Source: Clostridiales bacterium
GTDB lineage: Bacteria; Bacillota; Clostridia; Oscillospirales; Butyricicoccaceae
Direction: 5' to 3'
Length of the DNA: 23,612 nucleotides
NCBI GenBank assembly: GCA_026419635.1
Contig: JANZZB010000004.1
Location: forward strand, 1-23,612
Made by a program: the position numbers and the translations under genes. Below the pieces are notes generated by a model. The model worked only from the letters and a program-made list of their open reading frames with translations. It ran no database searches and was not told where the DNA came from. Shown one piece after another: positions 7,202 through 13,820 of this stretch (positions within the stretch are counted from its first letter, which is position 1; the number at the start of each line of letters is the position of its first letter).

Positions 7202-7953
7202 TTCATATTGACGGAAAACCGGCTGATGCTGAGTTATTAAAAGAATTGTCCAAAGATAGTTTGGAAAAGGATATCATAAACATATTAGCAAATAGCCAAA
7301 AAATTTATACGTATTCAATAAATGAATTGAAGTTTGAACTGATACTGCGAAAAGAAATTATCGAAGCGGCGCATGACTTAAACCGAAGCGGTATTTCTTT
7401 TAGGGTATTTCGAGATTCTAAATGCAATAGGGAATATTGGGACCGTATGGATGACGGCGGTTTTGCGGTAAAATCCGACGTCAGTCCGGGAGAGGCTATT
7501 TCGGATATTTATAAAAACGGTTCCAGGTATGGAACGGAATGTGCGACAGCAATTGTGATAATCTATTATAAAGCGCTTCTCGAAGTCTTCGGGAAAGAAC
7601 GTTTTGATCAGCTTTTCCCCAACATATATTTAATGAATTGGCACCTTATTGATAATAAATTGAAAGAAGTGGGCTTAACCCATAAAGAGACGGATTATTT
7701 GCCGGGTGACCGCAGATACTTTATAAACCCGGATGTCGATCCGATAACACCGCAATGGCAGGGTGAAAATGTGATTGATATGAATCATGGATTGTATTAT
7801 GGACACGGAGTGGGCATACGCAATGCAGAAGCGATGATTAAAATACTAAACACAAAACGAAAAAAAGATGCGGTTGAATCGGCTTACCTGCTCGACTCGG
7901 TGGGCAGGCCGAATTTTCGAAATTTGGCGGATATTTATTACAGAGAGCATTAG
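7198..7953 (+). CDS. tgl: Protein-glutamine gamma-glutamyltransferase (spore coat transglutaminase), 251 aa
   Basis: Matches Bacillus subtilis Tgl, which makes glutamyl-lysine isopeptide bonds in spore coat proteins such as GerQ. The catalytic Cys115 sits in GTECATAIVIIYY, almost identical to the Bacillus active site (FECATAIVIIYY). Other family blocks are FELILRKEIIEAAHDLNRSG, WQGENVI (with Glu190), YGHGVGI and RKKDAVESAYLLDSVGRP. Length is close to the Bacillus enzyme (about 245 aa). The ATG at 7198 is chosen because it overlaps the preceding stop (ATGA), follows AGGGGG and gives the usual N-terminus; a 272-aa version starting at 7135 would lie inside the upstream gene. Coupling to the unknown 330-aa protein is the main clue to specific substrates here. 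Confidence 0.93.
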   Translation: MIHIDGKPADAELLKELSKDSLEKDIINILANSQKIYTYSINELKFELILRKEIIEAAHDLNRSGISFRVFRDSKCNREYWDRMDDGGFAVKSDVSPGEAISDIYKNGSRYGTECATAIVIIYYKALLEVFGKERFDQLFPNIYLMNWHLIDNKLKEVGLTHKETDYLPGDRRYFINPDVDPITPQWQGENVIDMNHGLYYGHGVGIRNAEAMIKILNTKRKKDAVESAYLLDSVGRPNFRNLADIYYREH

Positions 7954-7985
7954 TTTTTGCTGTTAATAGCAAGGAAGAAAAACAG

Positions 7986-8013
7986 AAGGTCTCCTAAATC
8001 GGGAGACCTTTTT
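7986..8013 (+). terminator. Terminator after tgl
   Basis: Arms AAGGTCTCC (7986-7994) and GGAGACCTT (8002-8010) around a short loop, followed by a T run. It ends the two-gene tgl operon. Confidence 0.9.
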
Positions 8014-8062
8014 GTTTTTTGCTGTTTGCTTCTAAAACGAAGAGTGTTTTACGATAAAACCC

Positions 8063-8089
8063 TAAACAAAATTCATTATGTGCCGAAAT
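8063..8089 (+). promoter_or_regulatory. Sigma-D (sigma-28, flagellar-type) promoter of cheCD
   Basis: TAAA at 8063-8066, a 15-bp spacer, then GCCGAAAT at 8082-8089. The sigma-D/FliA consensus is TAAA-N15-GCCGATAA/T, so this differs at one core position. It lies 62 bp upstream of the cheC start, fitting a motility-regulated transcript. Confidence 0.75.
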
Positions 8090-8151
8090 AATATTAAAGC
8101 GGTATAAACTATTTGTAACGATCACAATATGCTTGGAAGAGGTAATACACG

Positions 8152-8766
8152 GTGCATAACTACACAAACTTGAACGAATTACAGCTAAGCGTGCTTTCTG
8201 AAATTGGTAATATCGGAGCCGGTAATGCTGCAACGGCTCTTTCTGATATTTTAGCTGACAGAGTAGATATGACGGTTCCGGAATTAAAGATTATCGATAC
8301 AAACGAAATGGTGAATATTCTTGGAGGGCCGGAAAAAGAAGCCGTGGGTATTCTGGTTAATATGACTGGAGAAGTGGAAGGGATGTTACTATTCATCCTT
8401 AATAAAGAGTTTATTAAATCTTTAATTAACGTACTTTTGGAAGAGAATATAGAGAGCTTCGAAGACATCACCGAAATGGATCTATCAGCTATAAAGGAAA
8501 TCGGAAACATCCTTTCGGGTTCCTATATCAGCGCCATTTCTACAATGACGAATTTAGATATGGGAATTTCGACGCCGCAAATTGCAATTGATATGGTTGG
8601 GTCAATTTTAAGTTATCCAGCCGCTCAATTTGGCATAATGGGCGATAAACTAATGTTTATAGAAGAAAACTTTTTAAGCGGGAATGATGAAATAAAAAGT
8701 CATTTGCTAATTATGCCGAAATTAGAATCACTGAATAGAATTCTTGAGAGTTTAGAGGTTTGCTAA
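8152..8766 (+). CDS. cheC: Chemotaxis phosphatase CheC, 204 aa
   Basis: CheC dephosphorylates CheY-P and works with the deamidase CheD. Both phosphatase motifs of the family pattern (D/S)-x3-E-x2-N-x22-P are complete: Ser13/Glu17/Asn20/Pro43, and Ser112/Glu116/Asn119/Pro142. Both active sites are therefore predicted to work, as in typical CheC and unlike the single-site CheX. GTG 8152 is chosen because AGAGG at 8138-8142 is correctly spaced. The stop overlaps the cheD ATG (TAATG), giving a tightly coupled pair, and a sigma-D-type promoter lies just upstream. No other chemotaxis or flagellar genes are in the window, so the pair appears as a separate motility-regulon unit. Confidence 0.95.
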   Translation: MHNYTNLNELQLSVLSEIGNIGAGNAATALSDILADRVDMTVPELKIIDTNEMVNILGGPEKEAVGILVNMTGEVEGMLLFILNKEFIKSLINVLLEENIESFEDITEMDLSAIKEIGNILSGSYISAISTMTNLDMGISTPQIAIDMVGSILSYPAAQFGIMGDKLMFIEENFLSGNDEIKSHLLIMPKLESLNRILESLEVC

Positions 8767-9239
8767 TGGGAAAGCTTGTTGTAGTCGGTATTTCAGATCA
8801 GCAAATAGTATCACCGACAGATACACTGATTACATACGCTCTTGGGTCCTGCGTTGGTATCTGCCTTTATGATTATGCGCAGAAAATTGCTGGTCTGTCG
8901 CATATTATGCTGCCAGAAGCAAATTCTGGCTTAAATAAGAAAGAGACATACAAATTTGCCAATACGGCAATTGAAGAACTGGTCAATACGATGGAACGAC
9001 ATAGTTGCAAGCGTTATAGACTGACGGCTAAGATTGCCGGAGGTGCCAATATGTTTGCGACCTCCGGAAAAAGTATTGGAGAAAGAAATGTTGAAATGGT
9101 TAAACAAGAACTTCAACGTTTGAGAATCCGAATCTTAGCGGAGGATACCGGCGCAAATTATGGGAGAACAGTTGAATTTGATCCGGAAGACGGATCTATG
9201 GTCGTAAAGTCTGTAGGAAAAGGACATAAAGTTTTATAA
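8766..9239 (+). CDS. cheD: Chemoreceptor glutamine deamidase CheD, 157 aa
   Basis: CheD deamidates Gln residues of chemoreceptors and, through CheC, links CheY-P level to receptor state. The catalytic triad known from Thermotoga CheD (Thr-Cys-His) is seen as Thr23, Cys29 and His46 in TLITYALGSCVGICLYD and LSHIMLP; KIAGGANMF and NYGRTVEFDPEDG are further family blocks. I use ATG 8766, which overlaps the cheC stop and follows GAGG at 8755-8758. An upstream TTG at 8760 is in frame but poorly placed. It is the last gene of the pair, closed by the terminator at 9281. Confidence 0.95.
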   Translation: MGKLVVVGISDQQIVSPTDTLITYALGSCVGICLYDYAQKIAGLSHIMLPEANSGLNKKETYKFANTAIEELVNTMERHSCKRYRLTAKIAGGANMFATSGKSIGERNVEMVKQELQRLRIRILAEDTGANYGRTVEFDPEDGSMVVKSVGKGHKVL

Positions 9240-9278
9240 TCATTTTACTTTTCGGGTTTATATAAAAATATATAAAAA

Positions 9279-9310
9279 GAGCTTACAGATTTAATTCTGT
9301 AAGCCTTTTT
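9279..9310 (+). terminator. Terminator after cheD
   Basis: Arms GCTTACAGA (9281-9289) and TCTGTAAGC (9296-9304) with a 6-nt loop and a CTTTTT tail. Confidence 0.88.
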
Positions 9311-9391
9311 GTATTTTTGTTAATTATTTATATGCAATTTCATTTTTGCAACATATTATATTATAAACAAGATACAATTGGAGTGATTGAA

Positions 9392-10108
9392 ATGAATCAT
9401 TCGGATAACTCGGACGCTTTTTTAAATTCGTCACCAAAAATTTTTAATATTAATGCTCATTTTATTGTGCCCAATCCGAAAACGACTTTTAATGAGAACA
9501 GCGTAAGCCCTTCCATTGATCCGACATCTTTCGTTGGGCCTTTTTCCACAATTATAGGGGATGTAACCATTCGGCAAAATGTGTTCATTGCTCCGAATGT
9601 CAGCATTCGCGCCGATGTCGGGTATCCATTTTTCATTGATTCCAATACGAATCTTCAAGACGGGGTCATATTGCATGGCAGAGTGAACGGAAGGATCATA
9701 TACGGCGACAGAGAATATTCCATATACATCGGTAGATATGTTACTTGTGCTCAAAATAGTTTAATCTATGGGCCTTGCGAAATTCATGATGATTCTTACA
9801 TAGGTTTCAAATCCATTATATCCGATGCTCTTATATCTTCCGGTTGCTTTATATCTCCATATGTTTTAATAACGGGGGGGGTTACATTAGCGCCTAATCG
9901 ATTTGTTTCCGTCGGGTCAGTAATAGACACACAGGCAAAAGCAGACCGGCTCGGGCCGGTAACACAGGAACAGAAAGACTTTGCACAAGAATCTTTAAAT
10001 GTTAACAAGCAGCTGTCTCACGCATATATTTCTATGTACGGAGCTTCCGTTTGCAGCAATTCTCAACAGGTAAATCCCAGAGTTATAAAATATTCGTCGT
10101 CTATTTGA
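9392..10108 (+). CDS. Gamma-class carbonic anhydrase homologue lacking two zinc ligands, 238 aa
   Basis: A left-handed beta-helix protein with the Cam-like order SFVGPFSTIIGDVTIRQNV, SIRADVG (Arg73, Asp75) and NLQDGVILHG (Gln89, Asp90, His95), ending RFVSVGSVIDTQAKADRLGPV. The first zinc His is kept (His95). In archaeal Cam the other two ligands lie in AHQSQVHG; here the aligned stretch is AQNSLIYG, so both are replaced, by Gln121 and Tyr126. Normal zinc-based CO2 hydration is therefore unlikely, and this may be a structural or ligand-binding paralogue. ATG 9392 is chosen because GGAG (9380-9383) precedes it; the frame extends upstream to 9317 without family similarity. It is monocistronic. 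Confidence 0.85.
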   Translation: MNHSDNSDAFLNSSPKIFNINAHFIVPNPKTTFNENSVSPSIDPTSFVGPFSTIIGDVTIRQNVFIAPNVSIRADVGYPFFIDSNTNLQDGVILHGRVNGRIIYGDREYSIYIGRYVTCAQNSLIYGPCEIHDDSYIGFKSIISDALISSGCFISPYVLITGGVTLAPNRFVSVGSVIDTQAKADRLGPVTQEQKDFAQESLNVNKQLSHAYISMYGASVCSNSQQVNPRVIKYSSSI

Positions 10109-10125
10109 TAAGCTAATATAAAATA

Positions 10126-10157
10126 AAAACGTACTTCCGATCGGAAGTACGTTTTTT
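10126..10157. terminator. Bidirectional terminator between the carbonic-anhydrase homologue and glnN
   Basis: A perfect 30-bp palindrome (arm AAAACGTACTTCCGA, 10126-10140, and its complement, 10141-10155). T runs leave it on both strands, serving the two convergent genes. Confidence 0.92.
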
Positions 10158-10176
10158 GCTTCGTCAATATATAGAA

Positions 10177-12267
10177 TTATACGTTAAAGAGCAGTTCGCT
10201 GTATGTGGGATAGGGCCAATACTTTTCTCCAATAAGTGCTTCGATTTCATCTGCAACCGCACGGAGTTCCTGCATTGCAAGAAGTACAACATCCTTATAA
10301 TACTGAGCCTGAGCAAGTATTCCGTCAGGATCTTTTGTACCCAAAAGAGCCATTTCCAGCTTTTCCGTTTTCTTATAAAGACTATCGGACAAAGAGGAAA
10401 GCTTTTCAATTAAAGTTTTCTCCATTATGCAAGCAAGATCGGGAATCACTTCTTTTTTGGCAATGGCAGTCTCGCTGAGTTCCCTGATGTATGCACAAGT
10501 TGCCGGAATGATATTTCTTTTTACCATTTCAACCATTGTAAGAGCTTCAATGTTCAACGTTTTGCAATATCCGTCGAGATTGATTTCATATCTGGAATGG
10601 ATTTCGGCTTCTGTAAGAATGCCATGTTTTGTAAAGAGTTCGGTATTCTTGTCAAGGAGGAAATACGGAAGGGCATCAACTGTCGTTTTCAGATTCAAGA
10701 GTCCTCTCTTTTCCGCCTCAATAACCCATTCTTCGGAATAGTTGTTTCCGTTGAATATGATTCTCTTGTGTTCAGAAATGGTCTTTTTAATCAAATCGTT
10801 AAGCGCTTTCGTAAAGTCTCCGGCAGATTCTAAGGTATCTGCAAACTGCGAGAGCTCTTCTGCAACGATCGTATTGAGTACAAAATTCGGCCCGGCTACG
10901 GACAGAGCTGAACCCGGCATACGGAATTCAAATTTGTTTCCGGTAAAAGCAAACGGAGAGGTACGATTGCGGTCGGTTGTATCTCTAAAGAAGTGCGGCA
11001 GCATATCAATGCCGATTTTCGTAACTTCTTTATCTTTCTTGCTGTACGGTGTACCTTTTTCAATGGATTCCAAAACCCCGGCAAGTTCATCTCCGATAAA
11101 CATGGATAATATTGCAGGAGGAGCTTCGTTGGCTCCGAGTCGGTGATCGTTGCCGGCTGTTGCTATGGAGATTCTTAAAAGATCCTGATATTCATCGACT
11201 GCTTTGATTACAGCGGCTAAAAACGTTAAAAACTGTGCGTTTTCAATCGGGGAATCACCGGGCTCAAGCAGGTTTACACCGGTATTTGTAGACATAGACC
11301 AGTTATTATGTTTTCCGCTTCCGTTGACGCCGGCAAACGGTTTTTCATGAAGCAGACAAACCATTCCATGGCGGGAGGCTACCTTTTTCATCATTTCCAT
11401 TGTCAGCTGATTGTGGTCTGTTGCGAGATTGGAGGTTGTAAAAATAGGAGCGAGTTCGTGCTGTGCGGGTGCAACTTCGTTATGTTCCGTTTTTGCAAGA
11501 ACACCAAGCTTCCACAATTCTTCGTCCAAGTCTCTCATAAAAGCCGCGATACGCGGTTTGATTGCTCCAAAATAATGATCCTCGAGTTCTTGGCCCTTCG
11601 GCGGTTTTGATCCGAATAATGTTCTTCCGGTCAAGATAAGGTCTTTGCGTTTGTTATAAAGCTCTTTGTCAATCAGGAAATACTCCTGTTCCGGTCCGAC
11701 TGTTGTTGTAACTCTTGTTACAGCGTTATTTCCAAAAAGGCGCAAAATACGCATGGCTTGTTTATTAAGCGCTTCCATGGAACGAAGGAGAGGAGTCTTT
11801 TTGTCCAGTGCCTCTCCGCCGTAGGAATAGAAAATAGTCGGAATGTAAAGTGTGTTTTCTTTAATAAATGCAAAAGAGGAAGGGTCCCAGGCAGTATATC
11901 CGCGTGCTTCAAAAGTGGCGCGCAAGCCGCCGGATGGGAATGAGGATGCATCCGGCTCACCTTTTATCAGTTCTTTTCCGGAAAACTCCATGATCACTCT
12001 TCCGTCTTTTGTCGGTGAAAGAAAACCGTCATGCTTTTCAGCAGTAATTCCGGTCATAGGCTGGAACCAATGGGTATAATGTGTTACCCCTTTTTCAAGT
12101 GCCCATTCTTTCATTGCGTTGGCGACGACGTCGGCAACCGAGCGATCCATAGATGTTCCGTTTTCGATTGCATCTCTAAGTAGCTTATAAGTATTACTGG
12201 GCAAGCGTTTCTTCATTACTTCGTTGTTAAATACCATACAGCCAAACATATCCGGCATGCCGTTCAT
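10177..12267 (-). CDS. glnN: Glutamine synthetase type III, 696 aa
   Basis: Makes glutamine from glutamate, ammonia and ATP; the large GSIII form is found in Bacteroidetes, cyanobacteria and many Clostridia. The length (about 700 aa) is diagnostic of GSIII rather than the 440-470-aa GSI. Catalytic blocks are visible in order: GPEQEYFLID, HNEVAPAQHELAP, VNGSGKHNNWSM, GNDHRLGANEAPP, and NRTSPFAF...NKFEFRMPGSA. ATG 12267 is preceded by AGGAGG (bases 12280-12275, minus strand). The leader carries an attenuator, and a divergent ANTAR antiterminator gene lies 357 bp away, an arrangement reminiscent of clostridial glnA-nitR. Expression is probably set by nitrogen status through antitermination (inference). 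Confidence 0.96.
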   Translation of the reverse strand: MNGMPDMFGCMVFNNEVMKKRLPSNTYKLLRDAIENGTSMDRSVADVVANAMKEWALEKGVTHYTHWFQPMTGITAEKHDGFLSPTKDGRVIMEFSGKELIKGEPDASSFPSGGLRATFEARGYTAWDPSSFAFIKENTLYIPTIFYSYGGEALDKKTPLLRSMEALNKQAMRILRLFGNNAVTRVTTTVGPEQEYFLIDKELYNKRKDLILTGRTLFGSKPPKGQELEDHYFGAIKPRIAAFMRDLDEELWKLGVLAKTEHNEVAPAQHELAPIFTTSNLATDHNQLTMEMMKKVASRHGMVCLLHEKPFAGVNGSGKHNNWSMSTNTGVNLLEPGDSPIENAQFLTFLAAVIKAVDEYQDLLRISIATAGNDHRLGANEAPPAILSMFIGDELAGVLESIEKGTPYSKKDKEVTKIGIDMLPHFFRDTTDRNRTSPFAFTGNKFEFRMPGSALSVAGPNFVLNTIVAEELSQFADTLESAGDFTKALNDLIKKTISEHKRIIFNGNNYSEEWVIEAEKRGLLNLKTTVDALPYFLLDKNTELFTKHGILTEAEIHSRYEINLDGYCKTLNIEALTMVEMVKRNIIPATCAYIRELSETAIAKKEVIPDLACIMEKTLIEKLSSLSDSLYKKTEKLEMALLGTKDPDGILAQAQYYKDVVLLAMQELRAVADEIEALIGEKYWPYPTYSELLFNV

Positions 12268-12297
12268 TATATTTCCTCCTAAACTGAAATTTCAAAT

Positions 12298-12348
12298 AAA
12301 AAAACAGCCAAGGTGTGTTGGATAAAACCCACAGCACCTTTGCTGTTT
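12298..12348 (-). promoter_or_regulatory. glnN leader attenuator with ANTAR-type antiterminator hairpin
   Basis: Read on the minus strand, a terminator is formed by AAACAGCAAAGGTG (12348-12335) and CACCTTGGCTGTTT (12315-12302), which pair at 13 of 14 positions and run into seven T (12304-12298). The 5' arm can instead form a small hairpin, ACAGC / AAAGGU loop / GCUGU (12346-12331). The two folds share bases and exclude each other. Established knowledge: ANTAR proteins bind hairpins with six-base loops having A at position 1 and G at position 4, which this loop has. Most known targets have two such hairpins; I found only one here. Confidence 0.75.
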
Positions 12349-12356
12349 ACGTTAAA

Positions 12357-12385
12357 ATTTTACACTAAGCAAAATGTATTGTCAA
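12357..12385 (-). promoter_or_regulatory. glnN promoter (sigma-A type)
   Basis: On the minus strand, TTGACA (12385-12380), a 17-bp spacer, and TAAAAT (12362-12357). Transcription would start near 12350, only a few bases before the antiterminator hairpin. Confidence 0.8.
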
Positions 12386-12553
12386 TAGGTCGATAAGAAA
12401 ACTGCTTTGGGAAAACTTGCAGAATTTTATTTGTTAAAACGAATTTTCCTTGTTATTTTAACCGATTTGAATTGTTTTCATGCAAAATTTGATTCAAATA
12501 CCTTTTTGTATGAAAGTTAACATGCATTAGCATTCAAAAAATAAAAATACCGC

Positions 12554-12582
12554 TTGAGAATAAATGATTTTTCAGGTATAGT
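12554..12582 (+). promoter_or_regulatory. Promoter of the ANTAR regulator gene
   Basis: TTGAGA (12554-12559), a 17-bp spacer and TATAGT (12577-12582), about 42 bp before the ATG. It is divergent from the glnN promoter; the AT-rich sequence between them (12386-12553) shows no other gene. Confidence 0.65.
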
Positions 12583-12624
12583 AAAATAATTAATTGATGT
12601 AATATATTGCAAAGGAGGGGGCGG

Positions 12625-13188
12625 ATGTACAGCGCATTGATCGCTGCGTCGAAAGGGAAAGCTGTTTTTGAAGAGCTTTTAAATTCGGATGAATTTACGC
12701 ATATTGTTACTGTTTCAAACGGAGAAGAAGCAAGGAAGCATCTTTTGGAAAGCAGTTTTGACCTTGTTATCATAAACGCTCCTTTGTCGGACGAATACGG
12801 GCATAAGCTAGCTCTTGAAATCACTGAGTCCACCTCTTCAGGTGTGCTTTTAATTGCAAAAGAGGATATAGAACAAGCAGTTTGCAAAAGGGTCGAGGAT
12901 TATGGCGTTTTTGTAGTGCCGAAACCGTTAAACCGCCAAATTTTTTTCCGGGCAGTTAAGCTTGTCATTGCTTTTCGAAGGCGAGCACTCGGCCTTTCAA
13001 AGGAAAATGACAAACTGCAGAAAAAGATAGAAGAAATCCGTCTTGTTGACAGGGCAAAATGTACTCTCATTCAGTATTTGAATATGACCGAAGAACAAGC
13101 GCATCATTATATAGAACGGCAAGCTATGGATATGAGAATTACGAAACGTGAAGTAGCAGAAGGAATACTCAAAACTTACGAAACGTAA
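12625..13188 (+). CDS. ANTAR-domain antiterminator (AmiR/NasT/NitR type), 187 aa
   Basis: The N-terminal part (about 1-110) is receiver-like; the C-terminal part (about 127-185) is an ANTAR RNA-binding domain (DKLQKKIEEIRLVDRAKCTLIQ...MTEEQAHHYIERQAMD...REVAEGIL). ANTAR proteins disrupt leader terminators by binding small hairpins. The receiver lacks the usual phospho-acceptor Asp: FDLVIINAPLSD has Asn51 where Asp is expected, though a conserved Lys100 (VVPKPLN) remains. Ordinary phosphorylation is therefore unlikely, and control by a ligand or a partner protein is possible. ATG 12625 follows AAGGAGGGG at 12612-12620. It is divergent from glnN, whose leader has a matching hairpin. In solvent-producing clostridia a similar regulator adjoins glnA (from memory). 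Confidence 0.92.
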   Translation: MYSALIAASKGKAVFEELLNSDEFTHIVTVSNGEEARKHLLESSFDLVIINAPLSDEYGHKLALEITESTSSGVLLIAKEDIEQAVCKRVEDYGVFVVPKPLNRQIFFRAVKLVIAFRRRALGLSKENDKLQKKIEEIRLVDRAKCTLIQYLNMTEEQAHHYIERQAMDMRITKREVAEGILKTYET

Positions 13189-13195
13189 TTGACAG

Positions 13196-13228
13196 ACAGC
13201 TCTCTGTACAAAGCAGGAAGCTGTTTTA
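13196..13228 (+). terminator. Terminator after the ANTAR gene
   Basis: Arms ACAGCTCTCTG (13196-13206) and CAGGAAGCTGT (13214-13224), interrupted by a 2x2 internal loop, then TTTATT. Confidence 0.65.
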
Positions 13229-13241
13229 TTATATTAAATAA

Positions 13242-13271
13242 TGAATACTTGGTCGTTTCCTGTAGATACTA
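13242..13271 (+). promoter_or_regulatory. Forespore (sigma-G/sigma-F type) promoter of sspH
   Basis: TGAATA (13242-13247), a 17-bp spacer and GATACTA (13265-13271). The sigma-G consensus in Bacillus is close to TGAATA-N17/18-CATACTA, so only one base differs. It lies 28 bp upstream of a small acid-soluble spore protein gene, which is exactly the expected target. Confidence 0.75.
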
Positions 13272-13299
13272 ATATTATTAAATTTAAGGAGATGCGAGT

Positions 13300-13479
13300 A
13301 TGGATTCAAAACGTGCGAGACAAATTGCTTCTTCACCAGACATGGTAAATGTAACTTGGAACGGGGTCCCGATTTATATTGAGAATATAAACGATGATAA
13401 CGCAACAGTGAATATCTATCCGCTTAATCAGCCGGACAATAAACAAAAAGTGACTCTTTCCAGTCTGATTGAGCATTGA
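13300..13479 (+). CDS. sspH: H-type small acid-soluble spore protein, 59 aa
   Basis: A short gene easily missed because of its size. The translation starts MDSKRARQIASSPDMVNVTW, continues NGVPIYIENINDDN and ends VTLSSLIEH. This matches the SspH family (MDVKRAQQI...SPEMINVTYNGVPVYIE), made in the forespore and packed in dormant spores. AAGGAG at 13287-13292 is well spaced from ATG 13300, and a sigma-G/F-like promoter precedes it. It is distinct from the alpha/beta SASPs that coat DNA; the exact function of SspH is not well known. It is strong evidence that the organism forms endospores. The downstream hairpin at 13496 is its terminator. Confidence 0.93.
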   Translation: MDSKRARQIASSPDMVNVTWNGVPIYIENINDDNATVNIYPLNQPDNKQKVTLSSLIEH

Positions 13480-13495
13480 AAATTGTTAAAAATGT

Positions 13496-13532
13496 GGGCA
13501 GCTTTTACTTTTTGAAGTAAAAGCTGCCCTTT
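13496..13532 (+). terminator. Terminator of sspH, first copy flanking repeat B
   Basis: Arms GGGCAGCTTTTACTT (13496-13510) and AAGTAAAAGCTGCCC (13515-13529) form a perfect 15-bp stem. The T tail is short (TTT) because repeat B starts at 13533. Confidence 0.8.
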
Positions 13533-13765
13533 GAGGCTGTCGAAAAAATCGATAGCCTTTCGAGAGGGAATTGGGTTCCCCCTCGATACTTCCCCAGGCG
13601 GACAAAACCTTCATGTTTTGTCCAGTGTGTCCTCTGCCCCACCCCAACAAATCATGATTTGTTGGGGAACCCCGGGCGGCACATGTCCGTTTGCGGAAAA
13701 ATATCATGTTAAAGGGTTTCGACCCCTTAACAATCCCCAAAATATACTTTTTCTGTACTCTGAAA

Positions 13766-13799
13766 GGACGGTTTTTACTTTTTGAAGTAAAAACTGCCC
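13766..13799 (-). terminator. Terminator of the ABC operon, second copy flanking repeat B
   Basis: Arms GGACGGTTTTTACTT (13766-13780) and AAGTAAAAACTGCCC (13785-13799), with one mismatch and one wobble. It is a near-copy of the hairpin at 13496-13529 and lies 22 bp beyond the stop of the minus-strand exporter gene. The T tail is weak. Confidence 0.6.
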
Positions 13800-13820
13800 T
13801 TTGTGGCTAGCGTACTATGC

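Larger units (their letters stand above)
13496..13799 (+). repeat. Hairpin-rich intergenic repeat, copy B, between duplicated terminators
   Basis: The 340-bp gap between sspH and the ABC operon has no gene. The core (13533-13757) follows copy A hairpin by hairpin: 13535-13557, 13561-13585, 13600-13623, a GGCGGCACATGTCCG block near 13676-13690 and 13709-13730 (TTAAAGGG/CCCCTTAA). It has an extra 26-bp perfect palindrome (13642-13667, arm CCCCAACAAATCA) that A lacks. The bracketing stems (TTTTACTTTTTGAAGTAAAA) match each other but not those around copy A. This points to target-derived flanks rather than element-encoded ends. Confidence 0.8.

Noticed and set aside
7630..7660. Sigma-54 type -24 element (TGGCAC) suggested by rpoN in the window
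   Set aside because: It lies inside tgl and the matching -12 TTGC element is absent.
9431..9754. 107-codon minus-strand frame inside the carbonic-anhydrase homologue
   Set aside because: The plus-strand frame has clear family motifs; the antisense frame has none.
10742..11146. 134-codon plus-strand open frame inside glnN
   Set aside because: It lies antisense within a strongly conserved GSIII gene, and its translation has no recognisable family features or SD.
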